The notes under the pieces: generated by a model | Databases searched by the model: none | What the model saw: only the letters and a program-made list of their open reading frames with translations | What the model was told of the DNA's origin: nothing | Shown: positions 1 to 8,234 of the stretch, piece after piece | Position numbering within the stretch: position 1 is the stretch's first letter | How the letters are laid out: every line of letters begins with the position of its first letter | Program-made: the position numbers and the translations under genes | Source of the DNA: Kaistia geumhonensis | GTDB taxonomy: Bacteria; Pseudomonadota; Alphaproteobacteria; Rhizobiales; Kaistiaceae | Length of the DNA: 64,000 bases | NCBI RefSeq assembly: GCF_030815145.1 | Contig: NZ_JAUSWJ010000001.1 | Coordinates: forward strand, 4,082,501 to 4,146,500 | Direction of reading: 5' to 3'

Positions 1-594
1 GGATTCGCCGGGCCGCTCGCGCCGCTTGTCGACGATGGCCAGCGGAGCGTCGATGCGCTTGGCGAGCGCACGGGCGCGCACCACGCCGCCAACGTCCGGC
101 GACACGACCATGATGTTCTGCAGTTCGTAGTGCTCGCGGATATCGCGGGTGATCACCGGCACCGAGAAGAGGTTGTCGGTCGGGATATCGAAGAAACCTT
201 GGATCTGCCCGGCATGCAGGTCGAGCGTCAGAACGCGGTCGGCACCGGCATGGGTGATGAGATTGGCGACGAGCTTGGCCGAGATCGGCGTGCGCGGGCC
301 GGCCTTCCGGTCCTGCCTCGCATAGCCGAAATAGGGGAGGACCGCCGTGATGCGGCGCGCCGAGGAGCGGCGCAGCGCATCGATGATGATCAGGAGCTCC
401 ATCAAGTGGTCGTTGGCCGGATAGCTCGTCGACTGGATGACGAACACGTCCTCGCCGCGGACATTTTCCTGGATCTCAACGAAGATCTCCTGGTCAGCAA
501 ACCGCTTGACGAGACACTTGGCCAGCGGGATCTCGAGATAGGTGGCGATCGCCTCGGCGAGCACCCGGTTGGAGTTTCCGGCAACCAGCTTCAA
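1..594 (-). CDS. prs: Ribose-phosphate pyrophosphokinase, N-terminal 198 codons (cut by window edge)
   Basis: Makes PRPP from ribose 5-phosphate and ATP in the cytoplasm, feeding purine, pyrimidine, histidine and NAD synthesis. The visible part starts [10 protein letters not shown], continues with the family stretches [10 protein letters not shown] and [12 protein letters not shown], and has the flexible-loop and hinge region YARQDRK and [12 protein letters not shown]. The family is about 310 residues, so the C-terminal third lies outside the window. The residue usually given as the initiator Met aligns with a TTG codon at 592-594. The in-frame leader upstream of it holds no ATG or GTG downstream of a good promoter (670-698), so I take TTG as the start. 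The 3' end is truncated by the window, not by mutation. Confidence 0.95.
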   Translation of the reverse strand, partial: MKLVAGNSNRVLAEAIATYLEIPLAKCLVKRFADQEIFVEIQENVRGEDVFVIQSTSYPANDHLMELLIIIDALRRSSARRITAVLPYFGYARQDRKAGPRTPISAKLVANLITHAGADRVLTLDLHAGQIQGFFDIPTDNLFSVPVITRDIREHYELQNIMVVSPDVGGVVRARALAKRIDAPLAIVDKRRERPGES

Positions 595-669
595 GGTGTG
601 GGGTCCCGTTGGTCCTGCTTCGCGAGTTGCGATCGATTCCGGGGCGGCATCGTTGGGCGGAGCGGCGGC

Positions 670-698
670 GTTGTAGCAAGTCCACTTCCGCACTGCAA
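670..698 (-). promoter_or_regulatory. Sigma70-type promoter of prs
   Basis: Read on the minus strand, a -35 TTGCAG (698-693) and a -10 TACAAC (675-670) are separated by exactly 17 bp. They lie about 75 bases upstream of the proposed TTG start of prs. Transcription from here would begin near 663, downstream of a GTG that could otherwise extend the protein, which supports the TTG start. This is a pattern match only. Confidence 0.55.
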
Positions 699-721
699 AC
701 GCGATTGCGTCGCGGCGCGGT

Positions 722-1390
722 TCAGTTCGCCGGTATGGTGGATGACGGCAGCGGCGGCAGAGCCGTCGTGGCCGGCAGTGTCTGGGTCTCGGTGGCGCTC
801 ACGGGCGTTGCCGTGACGGCCGCCGGGGCGGGCGCGATCGGCGCGCTGGCGACCGCCCCTGCATTCGCCGGGCCGCTCCGTCCCCAGGCGACGATGGCGC
901 TGATCGTCTGCCGCGCGACATCCATAGCCGTCGACCGGTCGACGCCGCGCCACGGGTCGACGCCGGCGCCGGGCGCCGTTTCCTGGCCGGAAATGCGATG
1001 CACGCGCTTGCCGCTGCGGTCGAAAACGTCCCAGACATAGACGACGATGGTGCCCGAGGCGTCGCCGACCGCCGAGAGATAGCCCTTCACGATATAGGTC
1101 GCCGCCGGATCGTCGACCGGGACGAGGCTCACCTGCTGGGCGAAGGCCTCCTTGCCGAGCTCGGCCGAAATGTTGGTCAGAACCGTCGCGGGGGCGCCCG
1201 TCACCGGCGCGAAGGCGAACTTCGCCTGCGACAGCGGTACGGAAGGCGGGGTCGCGGAGATCGGCGGGATGGCCGCATTGGCCATGGACTGGGCCGCGCC
1301 GCTGATGCCTTCGCCGCTGCCACAGGCGGAAAGCCCCAGCGCAGCCATGGCAAGGAGGGCCCAGACCGGCCGATATGCCTTCACCGTCAT
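722..1390 (-). CDS. Putative lipoprotein of unknown function
   Basis: A 222-residue protein with a lipoprotein signal: a basic N-terminus, a hydrophobic run and the lipobox LSAC, giving a lipidated Cys at about residue 23. The mature part has a folded-looking core (about residues 50-165) and a low-complexity tail rich in Pro, Ala and Thr that probably acts as a linker. I do not recognise the core family; it includes an [12 protein letters not shown] stretch and a [17 protein letters not shown] stretch. It lies upstream of prs on the same strand, about 130 bases away, but prs has its own promoter in the gap. Envelope location is inferred from the lipobox. Confidence 0.75.
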   Translation of the reverse strand: MTVKAYRPVWALLAMAALGLSACGSGEGISGAAQSMANAAIPPISATPPSVPLSQAKFAFAPVTGAPATVLTNISAELGKEAFAQQVSLVPVDDPAATYIVKGYLSAVGDASGTIVVYVWDVFDRSGKRVHRISGQETAPGAGVDPWRGVDRSTAMDVARQTISAIVAWGRSGPANAGAVASAPIAPAPAAVTATPVSATETQTLPATTALPPLPSSTIPAN

Positions 1391-1502
1391 TCCATCGTCC
1401 CGCCGGTCCGCAACCGGAGCCCCCGGACCCTTCCTAGCGGCAAATGCCGGACCGGTCCAGAATTCGGCCGGTCATCCGATCAAATCCGCTCACTTGTCCC
1501 GA

Positions 1503-2279
1503 TCACGTTTCCTCATCGGCGAGTGCGATGGCGTGAAGCAGCCGCCCATAGTCCGCTTCGCCCTGATGGGTCATGCGGCGATAGGAATAAAAGCGGGCCG
1601 GATCGGCATAGGTGCAGAGGCCGAGATCGACGAAGCGGCCGGCGCCGGCGGCGGCGGCGCGATGGCCGAGATAGGCCGGAAGATCGAACTGCCGATGCCT
1701 CTCGCGCTCCGACGGCGCGAAGAAGCGCTGATTGGTGGTGTCGGCCTCCAGGAAGCGGGCGACGAATTCCGGCCCCACCTCGTAGGAGGCGGCGGAGATG
1801 GTCGGACCGAGCACGACCGTGATGCGCCCGCGATCGGCGCCGAGCCCCTCCATCGCGGCGAGCGTTGCTTCCAGAACGCCGGTGAAGGCGCCGCGCCAGC
1901 CGGCATGGGCCGCGCCGACGACGCGCGCCTCGGCATCGGCGAAGAGCAGCGGACCGCAGTCCGCCGTACCGACGCCAACGGCGAGGCCGGGCCGGGCCGT
2001 CACGACCGCATCCGCCCTGGGGCCTTCGCCGGCGGGCCAGACCTCGTCGACCACGACGACATCCGGGCTATGCACCTGATAGGGCGTCGCGAGGCGGTCG
2101 GGGGCGACGCCGAGGTCGCGGGCGACGCGCGCCCGGTTCTCGAGGATCCGCGTCCGCTCGTCGGACGAGCCGACGCCGCAGTTGAGGCTCGCATAGATGC
2201 CGTCGGAGACGCCGCCCTGCCGGGTGTAGAAGCCGTGGCGGATTCCGGGGAGGTCCAGCGCGTCGGCGGTGATCTTCAT
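1503..2279 (-). CDS. pgeF: Peptidoglycan editing factor PgeF / purine nucleoside phosphorylase (YfiH, LACC1 family)
   Basis: A 258-residue cytoplasmic protein of the DUF152/YfiH family, whose members act on purine nucleosides and, in enterobacteria, help exclude wrong residues from peptidoglycan precursors. The metal and active-site motifs are all visible: YQVHSPD, the TADCGPLL cysteine motif and AHAGWRG with its histidine. Length is normal for the family. It follows the MidA-like gene and lgt on the same strand, 12 bases from the former, so the three probably form an operon. Which substrate matters in this organism cannot be told from sequence. Confidence 0.92.
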   Translation of the reverse strand: MKITADALDLPGIRHGFYTRQGGVSDGIYASLNCGVGSSDERTRILENRARVARDLGVAPDRLATPYQVHSPDVVVVDEVWPAGEGPRADAVVTARPGLAVGVGTADCGPLLFADAEARVVGAAHAGWRGAFTGVLEATLAAMEGLGADRGRITVVLGPTISAASYEVGPEFVARFLEADTTNQRFFAPSERERHRQFDLPAYLGHRAAAAGAGRFVDLGLCTYADPARFYSYRRMTHQGEADYGRLLHAIALADEET

Positions 2280-2291
2280 CGGGTCGGTCCT

Positions 2292-3377
2292 TCAGTCGAA
2301 AGGGGGCGGCACGAGGCCGGGCGATGCCGCGACCAGCACCTTGAACAGCGTTCCCATGGCGTCGGGACCGGCAAGCCGGTCAACCGCGGCGCGGATCGCG
2401 TCCTGCGTCGCCGCATCCTTGCCGGCGCCCAGCGCGCCGGCGCGTTCCAGGAGGCCGAGGCGAAGCAGGAAATCGCCCTGATCCGTCAGCGGAAACGTTA
2501 CGGCGCCGGCCCGGCGCGCGGCGGCGGCGAGCGCGGCGAAATCGACATGGGCGGTGATGTCGGCCTCGCCCGGGGTTTCGAGCGGCGAGACGAAGCGGTG
2601 GTGCCGCAACGCCTGGAGCGTATCCCCGACACCGCCGTCATGGCCGTAGTCGATGGCGAGCAGCGCACCGGGCGCATGGGCGAATCGATCGGCGAGGCTC
2701 GTGACGACGGCGACCGACGGGCTGCTCGTCTCGATGATGGCGCCGATGGGGAGACCGTGCGGGACGACAGGCGGACGGGCAGCCGGACGCAGGCCGAAAG
2801 CGAGGGCACCATCGACGAGGCCGACCATGCGCTCGGCGAAGCCTTGCTCCGTCCGCACATACTGGCGGATCGGCAGCGCGTCGAAGAACTCGTTGGCGAT
2901 GACGATGAGCGGGCCGTCCGGCAGTTCCTCCAAACCGCTCGCGAAGACGGGAGCGTGCGACGCGAGGGCCTCCTGCTGGATCGTTCGCAGATGCGGGCTG
3001 GTCTCGACGAGCACGAGCGTCGCCGCGGCGCGAAAGTCGGGTGCGACACGGGCGGCGCGCAGCGCGTCGGCCATCAGCGTGCCGCGGCCCGGGCCGAATT
3101 CGGTGAGCACGACCCGCGCCGGGCTGCCCATCCGCCGCCAGGTCTCCACCGCCCAGAGGCCGACGAGTTCGCCGAACATCTGGCTGATCTCGGGGGCGGT
3201 GACGAAGTCGCCGGCCGCGCCGAAGGGATCGCGGCGCATGTAGTAGCCATGCTCCGGATCGCCGAGGCAGGCGGCCATATAATCGGCGACGGTGATCGGG
3301 CCATCGGCGCGGATGCGCGCGGCGAGCCGCAGGGCGAGCGGCGTCGCCGGTTCAGACACGGTCGCGACGGCGGACAT
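2292..3377 (-). CDS. Class I SAM-dependent methyltransferase, MidA/NDUFAF7 family
   Basis: A 361-residue protein of COG1565. The eukaryotic homologue NDUFAF7/MidA methylates an arginine of a complex I subunit during assembly; the bacterial target is not established. The N-terminal signature HGYYMRRDPFG and AAGDFVTAPEISQMFGELVG and the SAM-binding segment EFGPGRGTLMADAL are clear, followed by IVIANEFFDALP. The ATG chosen at 3377 overlaps the end of lgt by 26 bases; a GTG at about 3360 would overlap less. The longer upstream reading is out of keeping with the family and is just the other frame of lgt. It sits between lgt and pgeF, a common alphaproteobacterial arrangement. Confidence 0.92.
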   Translation of the reverse strand: MSAVATVSEPATPLALRLAARIRADGPITVADYMAACLGDPEHGYYMRRDPFGAAGDFVTAPEISQMFGELVGLWAVETWRRMGSPARVVLTEFGPGRGTLMADALRAARVAPDFRAAATLVLVETSPHLRTIQQEALASHAPVFASGLEELPDGPLIVIANEFFDALPIRQYVRTEQGFAERMVGLVDGALAFGLRPAARPPVVPHGLPIGAIIETSSPSVAVVTSLADRFAHAPGALLAIDYGHDGGVGDTLQALRHHRFVSPLETPGEADITAHVDFAALAAAARRAGAVTFPLTDQGDFLLRLGLLERAGALGAGKDAATQDAIRAAVDRLAGPDAMGTLFKVLVAASPGLVPPPFD

Positions 3378-4170
3378 AGATGAGAAGGCCGAGGCCGGCG
3401 AGCACCATCGGGACGGAGAGCAGCATACCCATGGTGAGCCCGCCGGAGAAATAGCCGATCTGGATGTCGGGCTCGCGGAAGAACTCGGAGATGATGCGCG
3501 CGAGTCCGTAGCCCATGGCGAAGACGGCGGCGACATAGCCCGGCTGGCGCAGGCGAAGCTGCTTGTGCGTCAGGATGCGCAGCACGAGGAAGAGGACGAT
3601 GCCTTCCAGCGCCGCCTCGTAGAGCTGGCTCGGATGGCGGGGCTGGCCGTCCGCATTGGGGAAAACCATCGCCCAGGGCACGTCGGCGGGACGGCCCCAG
3701 AGTTCGCCGTTGATGAAGTTCGCCAGCCGGCCGAGGCAGAGCCCGACGGTGACGCTGGGGCCGATGACGTCGATGAGCGACAGGAACGGGATGCCGCGCT
3801 TCCAGCAGAACAGCGCCATGGCGATGGTCGTGCCGAGGAAGCCGCCATGGAACGACATGCCGCCATGCCAGACCTCGAAGATCGTCAGCGGCGCGGCGAG
3901 GAAAGCGCCGGGATCATAGAAGAGCACATAGCCGATGCGGCCGCCGACGATGATGCCCACCGTCGCCCAGAGCACGAAATCGTCGAGATCGACGGGGGTG
4001 ATCGGCGATCCGTCCTTGCCCCAGAGGCGGGCGTTGGAAACCAGCCGCTTCGCATACCACCAGCCGAACAGGATGCCGACGATATAGGCGAGCGCGTACC
4101 AGCGGATCGCGAAGGGACCGATCGCGATGAGCACCGGATCGATGGTGGGGTAGGGGATGACGTAGAGCAT
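3352..4170 (-). CDS. lgt: Prolipoprotein diacylglyceryl transferase
   Basis: Inner-membrane enzyme that transfers diacylglycerol from phosphatidylglycerol to the lipobox Cys of prolipoproteins, the first step of lipoprotein maturation. It has 272 residues with about seven membrane segments. The Lgt signature GRLANFINGELWGR is present, as are HGGMSFHGGFLG and RHPSQLYEA. The ATG at 4170 has an AAGGCGAG ribosome site five bases upstream, whereas the upstream ATG at 4194 has none, so I prefer 4170. It is first in the lgt-midA-pgeF run. Several predicted lipoproteins in this window would be its substrates. Confidence 0.96.
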   Translation of the reverse strand: MLYVIPYPTIDPVLIAIGPFAIRWYALAYIVGILFGWWYAKRLVSNARLWGKDGSPITPVDLDDFVLWATVGIIVGGRIGYVLFYDPGAFLAAPLTIFEVWHGGMSFHGGFLGTTIAMALFCWKRGIPFLSLIDVIGPSVTVGLCLGRLANFINGELWGRPADVPWAMVFPNADGQPRHPSQLYEAALEGIVLFLVLRILTHKQLRLRQPGYVAAVFAMGYGLARIISEFFREPDIQIGYFSGGLTMGMLLSVPMVLAGLGLLIYVRRRDRV

Positions 4171-4319
4171 CGCTCGCCTTTGCTGCCGCGGCATTGGTGC
4201 GCTGATCCGCCCGAAGCGGTCAAGAGCCGCAGCCGCGATGGCGGTTCAGGCTCTTGTGACCGGTCGGGCGGCCACCCATAGTCTCTTCACAGCGACAGGT
4301 TCGCATCCGGAGGATTGCC

Positions 4320-4619
4320 ATGGACGAGCGCCCCAACCGTCTCTTCGACGATTTCGCCAAGCTGATGACGGACGCCGCCGGCATGGCGCAGGGCGTGCGC
4401 CGCGAGGCCGAGACCGCCATGCGCCACCAGGCCGAGCGCTTCATGTCCGAGATGGACTTCGTGAAGCGCGAGGATTTCGATGTGGTGCGCGAGATGGCCG
4501 CCAAGGCCCGCGCCGAGAACGATGCGCTCGCGGCTCGCGTCGCCGCGCTCGAGGCGAAGCTCGCTCTGATGACCGGCGGCCAGGTCACCGCCGCTCCCCC
4601 GACGCCCGAACAGACCTGA
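4320..4619 (+). CDS. UbiK-like accessory factor (BMFP domain)
   Basis: A 99-residue protein of the DUF526/BMFP family. It has a short amphipathic N-terminus (RLFDDFAKLMTDAAG), then EMDFVKREDFDVVREMAAKA and a C-terminal coiled coil of heptads ending in a Pro/Thr tail. E. coli UbiK binds UbiJ and lipids and stimulates aerobic ubiquinone synthesis; the rhizobial protein is assigned by similarity of fold and pattern only. The start is supported by an AGGA-like site (4310-4314). It is divergent from lgt. Confidence 0.8.
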   Translation: MDERPNRLFDDFAKLMTDAAGMAQGVRREAETAMRHQAERFMSEMDFVKREDFDVVREMAAKARAENDALAARVAALEAKLALMTGGQVTAAPPTPEQT

Positions 4620-4620
4620 T

Positions 4621-4664
4621 TTTATCCGGATCAAATTGACAGGATAAAGTCCGGGTAATATACC
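4621..4664 (+). promoter_or_regulatory. Promoter with embedded inverted repeat upstream of the GIY-YIG gene
   Basis: TTGACA (4636-4641), a 17-bp spacer and TATACC (4659-4664) make a near-consensus sigma70 promoter right after the ubiK-like stop codon. Nested inverted repeats cover the -35 region: TTTATCC at 4621-4627 pairs with GGATAAA at 4642-4648, and CCGGA at 4626-4630 pairs with TCCGG at 4650-4654. No T-run follows, so I read it as an operator over the promoter rather than a terminator. The regulator is unknown. Confidence 0.55.
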
Positions 4665-4697
4665 GCCGTGGTCATCGGACGACGGCGGAGCTTCATC

Positions 4698-5033
4698 ATG
4701 GATCGGGAACGGCGCAAGGCGGCGGTCGACGCCTATCGCAAGCGCAAGGATGCGCCCGGCATCTATGCGATCCGCAGCCGGTCGAGCGGCGCCGTCTTCG
4801 TCGGACAGACGCCGGACGTCGAGGCGATCGCCAACCGCATCTTCTTCAGCTTGCGGTTCGGCAGCCACCCCGGTGCGGCGCTGCAGGCGGCCTTCGACAA
4901 GAATGGCGAAATCGATCTCGCCTTCGAGGTTCTGGAACGGATCGAGCCGCCCGAGACGCCCTATCTGCTCCGCGCCATCCTCAAGGACCGGCTTTCGGCG
5001 TGGCGAAGCCGGCTGGGCGCCGCGCTCGTCTAG
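4698..5033 (+). CDS. Small GIY-YIG-like domain protein
   Basis: A 111-residue protein. After a basic N-terminal helix it shows PGIYAIRS, then AVFVGQTPD in place of the usual YVG half, then a helix with IANRIFFSLRFG. This matches a small family of GIY-YIG-like proteins seen in Rhizobiales, whose function is unknown and whose nuclease activity is doubtful because the second motif is altered. ATG 4698 has a GGCGGAG ribosome site; the alternative GTG at 4668 lies four bases after the -10 box of the promoter and cannot be translated from that transcript. It is the only gene of its transcript: the next gene is convergent. Confidence 0.78.
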   Translation: MDRERRKAAVDAYRKRKDAPGIYAIRSRSSGAVFVGQTPDVEAIANRIFFSLRFGSHPGAALQAAFDKNGEIDLAFEVLERIEPPETPYLLRAILKDRLSAWRSRLGAALV

Positions 5034-5042
5034 AGACGGCGT

Positions 5043-5966
5043 TCATTCGGGAAGGGGGATGAATTCCTGCTCGTCGCCGAACACCTTGTCGAAGCGGCCC
5101 ATCTTCCAGTCGGCCTTGGCGCTCTCGATGCGCTCCTTCGATGAGGAGACGAAGTTCCACCAGATATAGCGCGGCCCATCCATCGGCTCGCCGCCGACGA
5201 GGACGAATCGCGCCGAAGTGCGCGCGCGTACCGTGATCGGGTCGCCCGGCTTCAGCACGAGAAGCCGTCCGGCCTCGAAGCTGTCGCCGGCGATTTCGAT
5301 CTCGCCCTCGTAGAGATAGAGCGCGCGCTCGACATGGATCGCGTCGATCGGGATGCTGCTGCCGGCCTCGAGCGTGATCTCGGCATAGATCGTGTCGGTG
5401 AAGGTCGCGACAGGTGACTCGGCACCCCAACCCTCGCCGAGGATCAGCCGCGCCCGCGCGCCGCCGGCGACCACTTCCGGGAGCGTTGCGGCGTCATGGT
5501 GATGGAAGGCCGGCGCCGTCTCCTCATGCGTCTTCGGCAGCGCCACCCAGGTCTGAAGCCCGGCGAGGCCGCGATGATCGGGCCGCGTGCGGAACTCGCC
5601 GCTCGACCGCTCGCTGTGCGCGATGCCGCGGCCGGCCGTCATCCAGTTCACGGCGCCCGGCAGGATGGTCGCCTCGACGCCGGTCGAATCGCGGTGGACG
5701 ATCTCGCCATCGAAGAGATAGGTGACCGTCGCCAGTCCGATATGCGGATGCGGCCGCACGTCGAGACCCTTGCCGCGATCGAATTCGCCGGGACCCATCT
5801 GGTCGAGGAAGATGAAGGGGCCGACCAGGCGGCGCTTGGCGGTGGGCAGCGCCCGACGCACCGTGAAGCCGCCGATATCGGCCGTTCGCGGCACGACGAC
5901 GAGCTCGACGGCGTCGCTGGAGGCGGCGTCCCCGAAGATCGGGTCCTTGTCGGTCAGATTGCTCAT
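5043..5966 (-). CDS. Pirin family protein (bicupin)
   Basis: A 307-residue bicupin. The N-terminal cupin carries the pirin metal-site signature HPHIGLATVTYLFDGE and the downstream HRDSTG and GRGIAHSERS. The C-terminal half contains the second cupin with VATFTDTIYAEITLEAGSSI and the YIWWNFVSS segment typical of the family. Some bacterial pirins are quercetin dioxygenases, others regulate metabolism by protein contacts; the sequence does not decide which applies here. The gene is convergent with the GIY-YIG gene, ten bases away. Confidence 0.92.
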   Translation of the reverse strand: MSNLTDKDPIFGDAASSDAVELVVVPRTADIGGFTVRRALPTAKRRLVGPFIFLDQMGPGEFDRGKGLDVRPHPHIGLATVTYLFDGEIVHRDSTGVEATILPGAVNWMTAGRGIAHSERSSGEFRTRPDHRGLAGLQTWVALPKTHEETAPAFHHHDAATLPEVVAGGARARLILGEGWGAESPVATFTDTIYAEITLEAGSSIPIDAIHVERALYLYEGEIEIAGDSFEAGRLLVLKPGDPITVRARTSARFVLVGGEPMDGPRYIWWNFVSSSKERIESAKADWKMGRFDKVFGDEQEFIPLPE

Positions 5967-6068
5967 GTCGCCTCCGGCATCCTTCGTTGCAGCGTCGTCC
6001 GCTGAAGATGGACGCTGACGGGCGCTGCGGGAAGAAGCGCGTTCGGCGACGGATCGTTCAGTGGATCG

Positions 6069-6320
6069 TCAGTCGCCGACGTCGAGCGGCTCGGTGCCGA
6101 CCGCCTGGCCGGACGCGCCGATGCGGATCTTCTCGACCTTCGCCTCGGCCTGGGCGAGCAGCGATTCGCAATGCTTCTTCAGAGCCTCGCCGCGCTCGTA
6201 GATACGGATCGACTCCTCGAGCGGAACATCGCCGCGCTCGAGATGGCCGACGATCGATTCGAGCTCGGCCAGCGCCTTCTCGAAGGTGAGGCTGGCGATC
6301 GGGGCGGCCGTTTCGGTCAT
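6069..6320 (-). CDS. xseB: Exodeoxyribonuclease VII small subunit
   Basis: An 83-residue protein with the typical XseB pattern: [20 protein letters not shown], then [20 protein letters not shown] and [12 protein letters not shown]. It binds the large subunit XseA to form the single-strand DNA nuclease ExoVII in the cytoplasm. I start it at the second Met (MTETAAP), which fits the family length better than the ATG five codons upstream. In many Rhizobiales xseB follows the HDAC-like gene found here at 7082-8014; here marC lies between them on the other strand. Confidence 0.93.
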   Translation of the reverse strand: MTETAAPIASLTFEKALAELESIVGHLERGDVPLEESIRIYERGEALKKHCESLLAQAEAKVEKIRIGASGQAVGTEPLDVGD

Positions 6321-6449
6321 GAGGGCTCTCCGCAACTGACGCGCCTCTTTTCGATCATTGGCGGGCGGGAGGCAAGCATGGCGCGGGTGGATGCGCGGCT
6401 TCCCCTGGGGCTATGCTCGCGCCGTGGTGCAATCGAGAGACGGTGACCG

Positions 6450-7085
6450 ATGGACTGGACTGTAGGCTTCAAGTTCTTCGCGGCGATGTTCGCCATCATG
6501 AATCCGCTGACCACGCTGCCCGTCTTCCTTGCCATGACGGGAGGCCAGCCTCCCGCCGCCAGCCGGCGAACGGCGCTCGTCATGATCGCGACCGTGACCA
6601 TAGGCAGCGTGATCTGCGCCCTGGTGGGCCGGTTGCTGCTCAATGTCTTCGGCATCGATATCCCGCATTTCCGTCTGGCGGGCGGGCTGATCGTCCTGCT
6701 GATCGCCCTCACGATGCTGAATGGCGAGGATCACCCCTCCCATGCCGGGACGCCAGACGAGCAGGCCAAGTTCTCCTCGGCCTCCAGCATCGGCGTCTAC
6801 CCGCTCGGCATTCCGATCGCGTTTGGACCGGGGACGATGGCAACGGTCATCGTCTTCGCGCAAACCTCTGCCGAGGCGGGCGCCATGGGCGTTTATGCGA
6901 TCACGCTCGCCCTCTATCTCGTCTTCTTCGGCATCGCCATGCTCGCCGCACCCTTGATCAGCCATTGGATGTCGCCGATGACACTGTCGCTGACGCGACG
7001 GCTGATGGGGCTCGTGCTGGCGGCTATCGCCATGGAAATGATCGTCGGCTCGCTCGGAAAGCTCTTCCCGGCCTGGCTCGGCTAG
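6450..7085 (+). CDS. MarC family integral membrane protein
   Basis: A 211-residue inner-membrane protein with six predicted membrane segments. The family signatures are near the N-terminus (FAIMNPLTTLPVFLAMT) and in the middle (YPLGIPIAFGPGTMATVIVF). MarC/UPF0056 proteins were once linked to antibiotic resistance, but that link was withdrawn and transport of small molecules is only presumed. Its TAG stop overlaps the TAG of the convergent gene within CTAG at 7082-7085. Confidence 0.9.
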   Translation: MDWTVGFKFFAAMFAIMNPLTTLPVFLAMTGGQPPAASRRTALVMIATVTIGSVICALVGRLLLNVFGIDIPHFRLAGGLIVLLIALTMLNGEDHPSHAGTPDEQAKFSSASSIGVYPLGIPIAFGPGTMATVIVFAQTSAEAGAMGVYAITLALYLVFFGIAMLAAPLISHWMSPMTLSLTRRLMGLVLAAIAMEMIVGSLGKLFPAWLG

Positions 7086-8014
7086 GTGCTGGTCATCAGC
7101 CGCGTCACATGGGCTGCGGCCGATCCGGCGAGGCCTTTGAGGTCGTAGCCGCCTTCCATGATGCTGACGATACGGCCGCCGCAGTCGCGGTCGGCCCGTG
7201 CCATCAGCGCGTCGGTCGCCCAGGCGAAGTCCTCCTCGTCGAGCTCCAGCCCGCCGAGCGGATCGCGCCGGTGAGCGTCGAAGCCGGCCGAAATGATGAC
7301 GAGATCGGCCCGGAAGGCGTCGATGGCGGGGAGGATGCGCGTTTCGAAGGCGTTCCTGAACAGGGCACCATCGGCGCCGGGCGGCAGCGGGGCGTTGACG
7401 ATGGTGCCGTGCGCGCCCGTCTCCGACGCCGCGCCGGTGCCTGGATAGAGCGGCATCTGGTGCGTCGAGCAATAGAGCACCGAAGGGTCGTCCCAAAAGA
7501 TCGCCTGCGTGCCGTTGCCGTGATGCACGTCCCAGTCGACGATCGCGACGCGGCCCGCGCCGTGATGCGCCTGCGCGTGGCGGGCGGCGATGGCGGCCTG
7601 ATTGAAGAAGCAGAAGCCCATGGCCCGCTCCGGCTCGGCATGGTGGCCGGGCGGGCGCATCGCGCAGAAGGCGTTGGCCACAGCGCCCGTCATGACCGCG
7701 TCGACCGCCTGGCAGGCGCCGCCGACGGCGGTGAGGGCCGCCTCGAATGTCTTGGGCGACATGACGGTATCGGCATCGAGCCGGCCCATGCCCTCGCTCG
7801 GGCTCGCATGGCGGATGGCGTCGAGATGGGCGCGGGTGTGACAGGAGAGGATCATCGCCTCGTCCGCCATCGCGGCCTCCTCGCGGCGCAGCGCATCGAA
7901 GGCGGGCAGCGCCAGCGCCGCCTCGACAGCAGCGATACGCTCGGGTCGCTCGGGATGGCCGAAGGGGACGAGGTGCCTGGCGAAGATCGGATGATGGATG
8001 AGCAGCGTCGCCAT
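7082..8014 (-). CDS. Histone-deacetylase-like amidohydrolase (acetoin-utilisation/acetylpolyamine type)
   Basis: A 310-residue zinc enzyme of the class II HDAC-like family. Catalytic signatures are complete: RPPGHHAEP (general-base histidines), DWDVHHGNGTQAIF (Asp and His zinc ligands) and GFDAHRRDPLGG (third zinc ligand). Bacterial members deacetylate small acetylated amines or lysine side chains; the substrate cannot be assigned. ATG 8014 is the natural start; the longer upstream reading has a basic low-complexity sequence and no family match. It shares four bases with marC at its 3' end. Confidence 0.9.
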   Translation of the reverse strand: MATLLIHHPIFARHLVPFGHPERPERIAAVEAALALPAFDALRREEAAMADEAMILSCHTRAHLDAIRHASPSEGMGRLDADTVMSPKTFEAALTAVGGACQAVDAVMTGAVANAFCAMRPPGHHAEPERAMGFCFFNQAAIAARHAQAHHGAGRVAIVDWDVHHGNGTQAIFWDDPSVLYCSTHQMPLYPGTGAASETGAHGTIVNAPLPPGADGALFRNAFETRILPAIDAFRADLVIISAGFDAHRRDPLGGLELDEEDFAWATDALMARADRDCGGRIVSIMEGGYDLKGLAGSAAAHVTRLMTST

Positions 8015-8191
8015 GGACTCCCGTCTCGTCTTTCGGCGCTCGCCGGGGAGAGCGCTCCGCGCCGGCCGCTTGGTTCTACCAGCCCGGCCAACGCACAGCG
8101 AGGGCCGAACGATCCGGACGGGGTGCGGAATGCGGCTTTTGCGCCCCTTTGCGGCATCCGGTCGCCCCGCCGGCCTTGACGCCGGCCGCCG

Positions 8192-8210
8192 CGGCCGCTT
8201 CAAGCGGCCG
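8192..8210. repeat. Perfect palindrome upstream of the Sua5 gene
   Basis: CGGCCGCTT, one central base, then AAGCGGCCG: a perfect 9-bp inverted repeat that directly abuts an ATG at 8211. As RNA it would form a hairpin on top of that codon's ribosome site, one reason for preferring the next in-frame ATG (8235). It could equally be a DNA operator. No T-run follows. Confidence 0.45.
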
Positions 8211-8234
8211 ATGGGCACCGAGGCATCGCACGGC

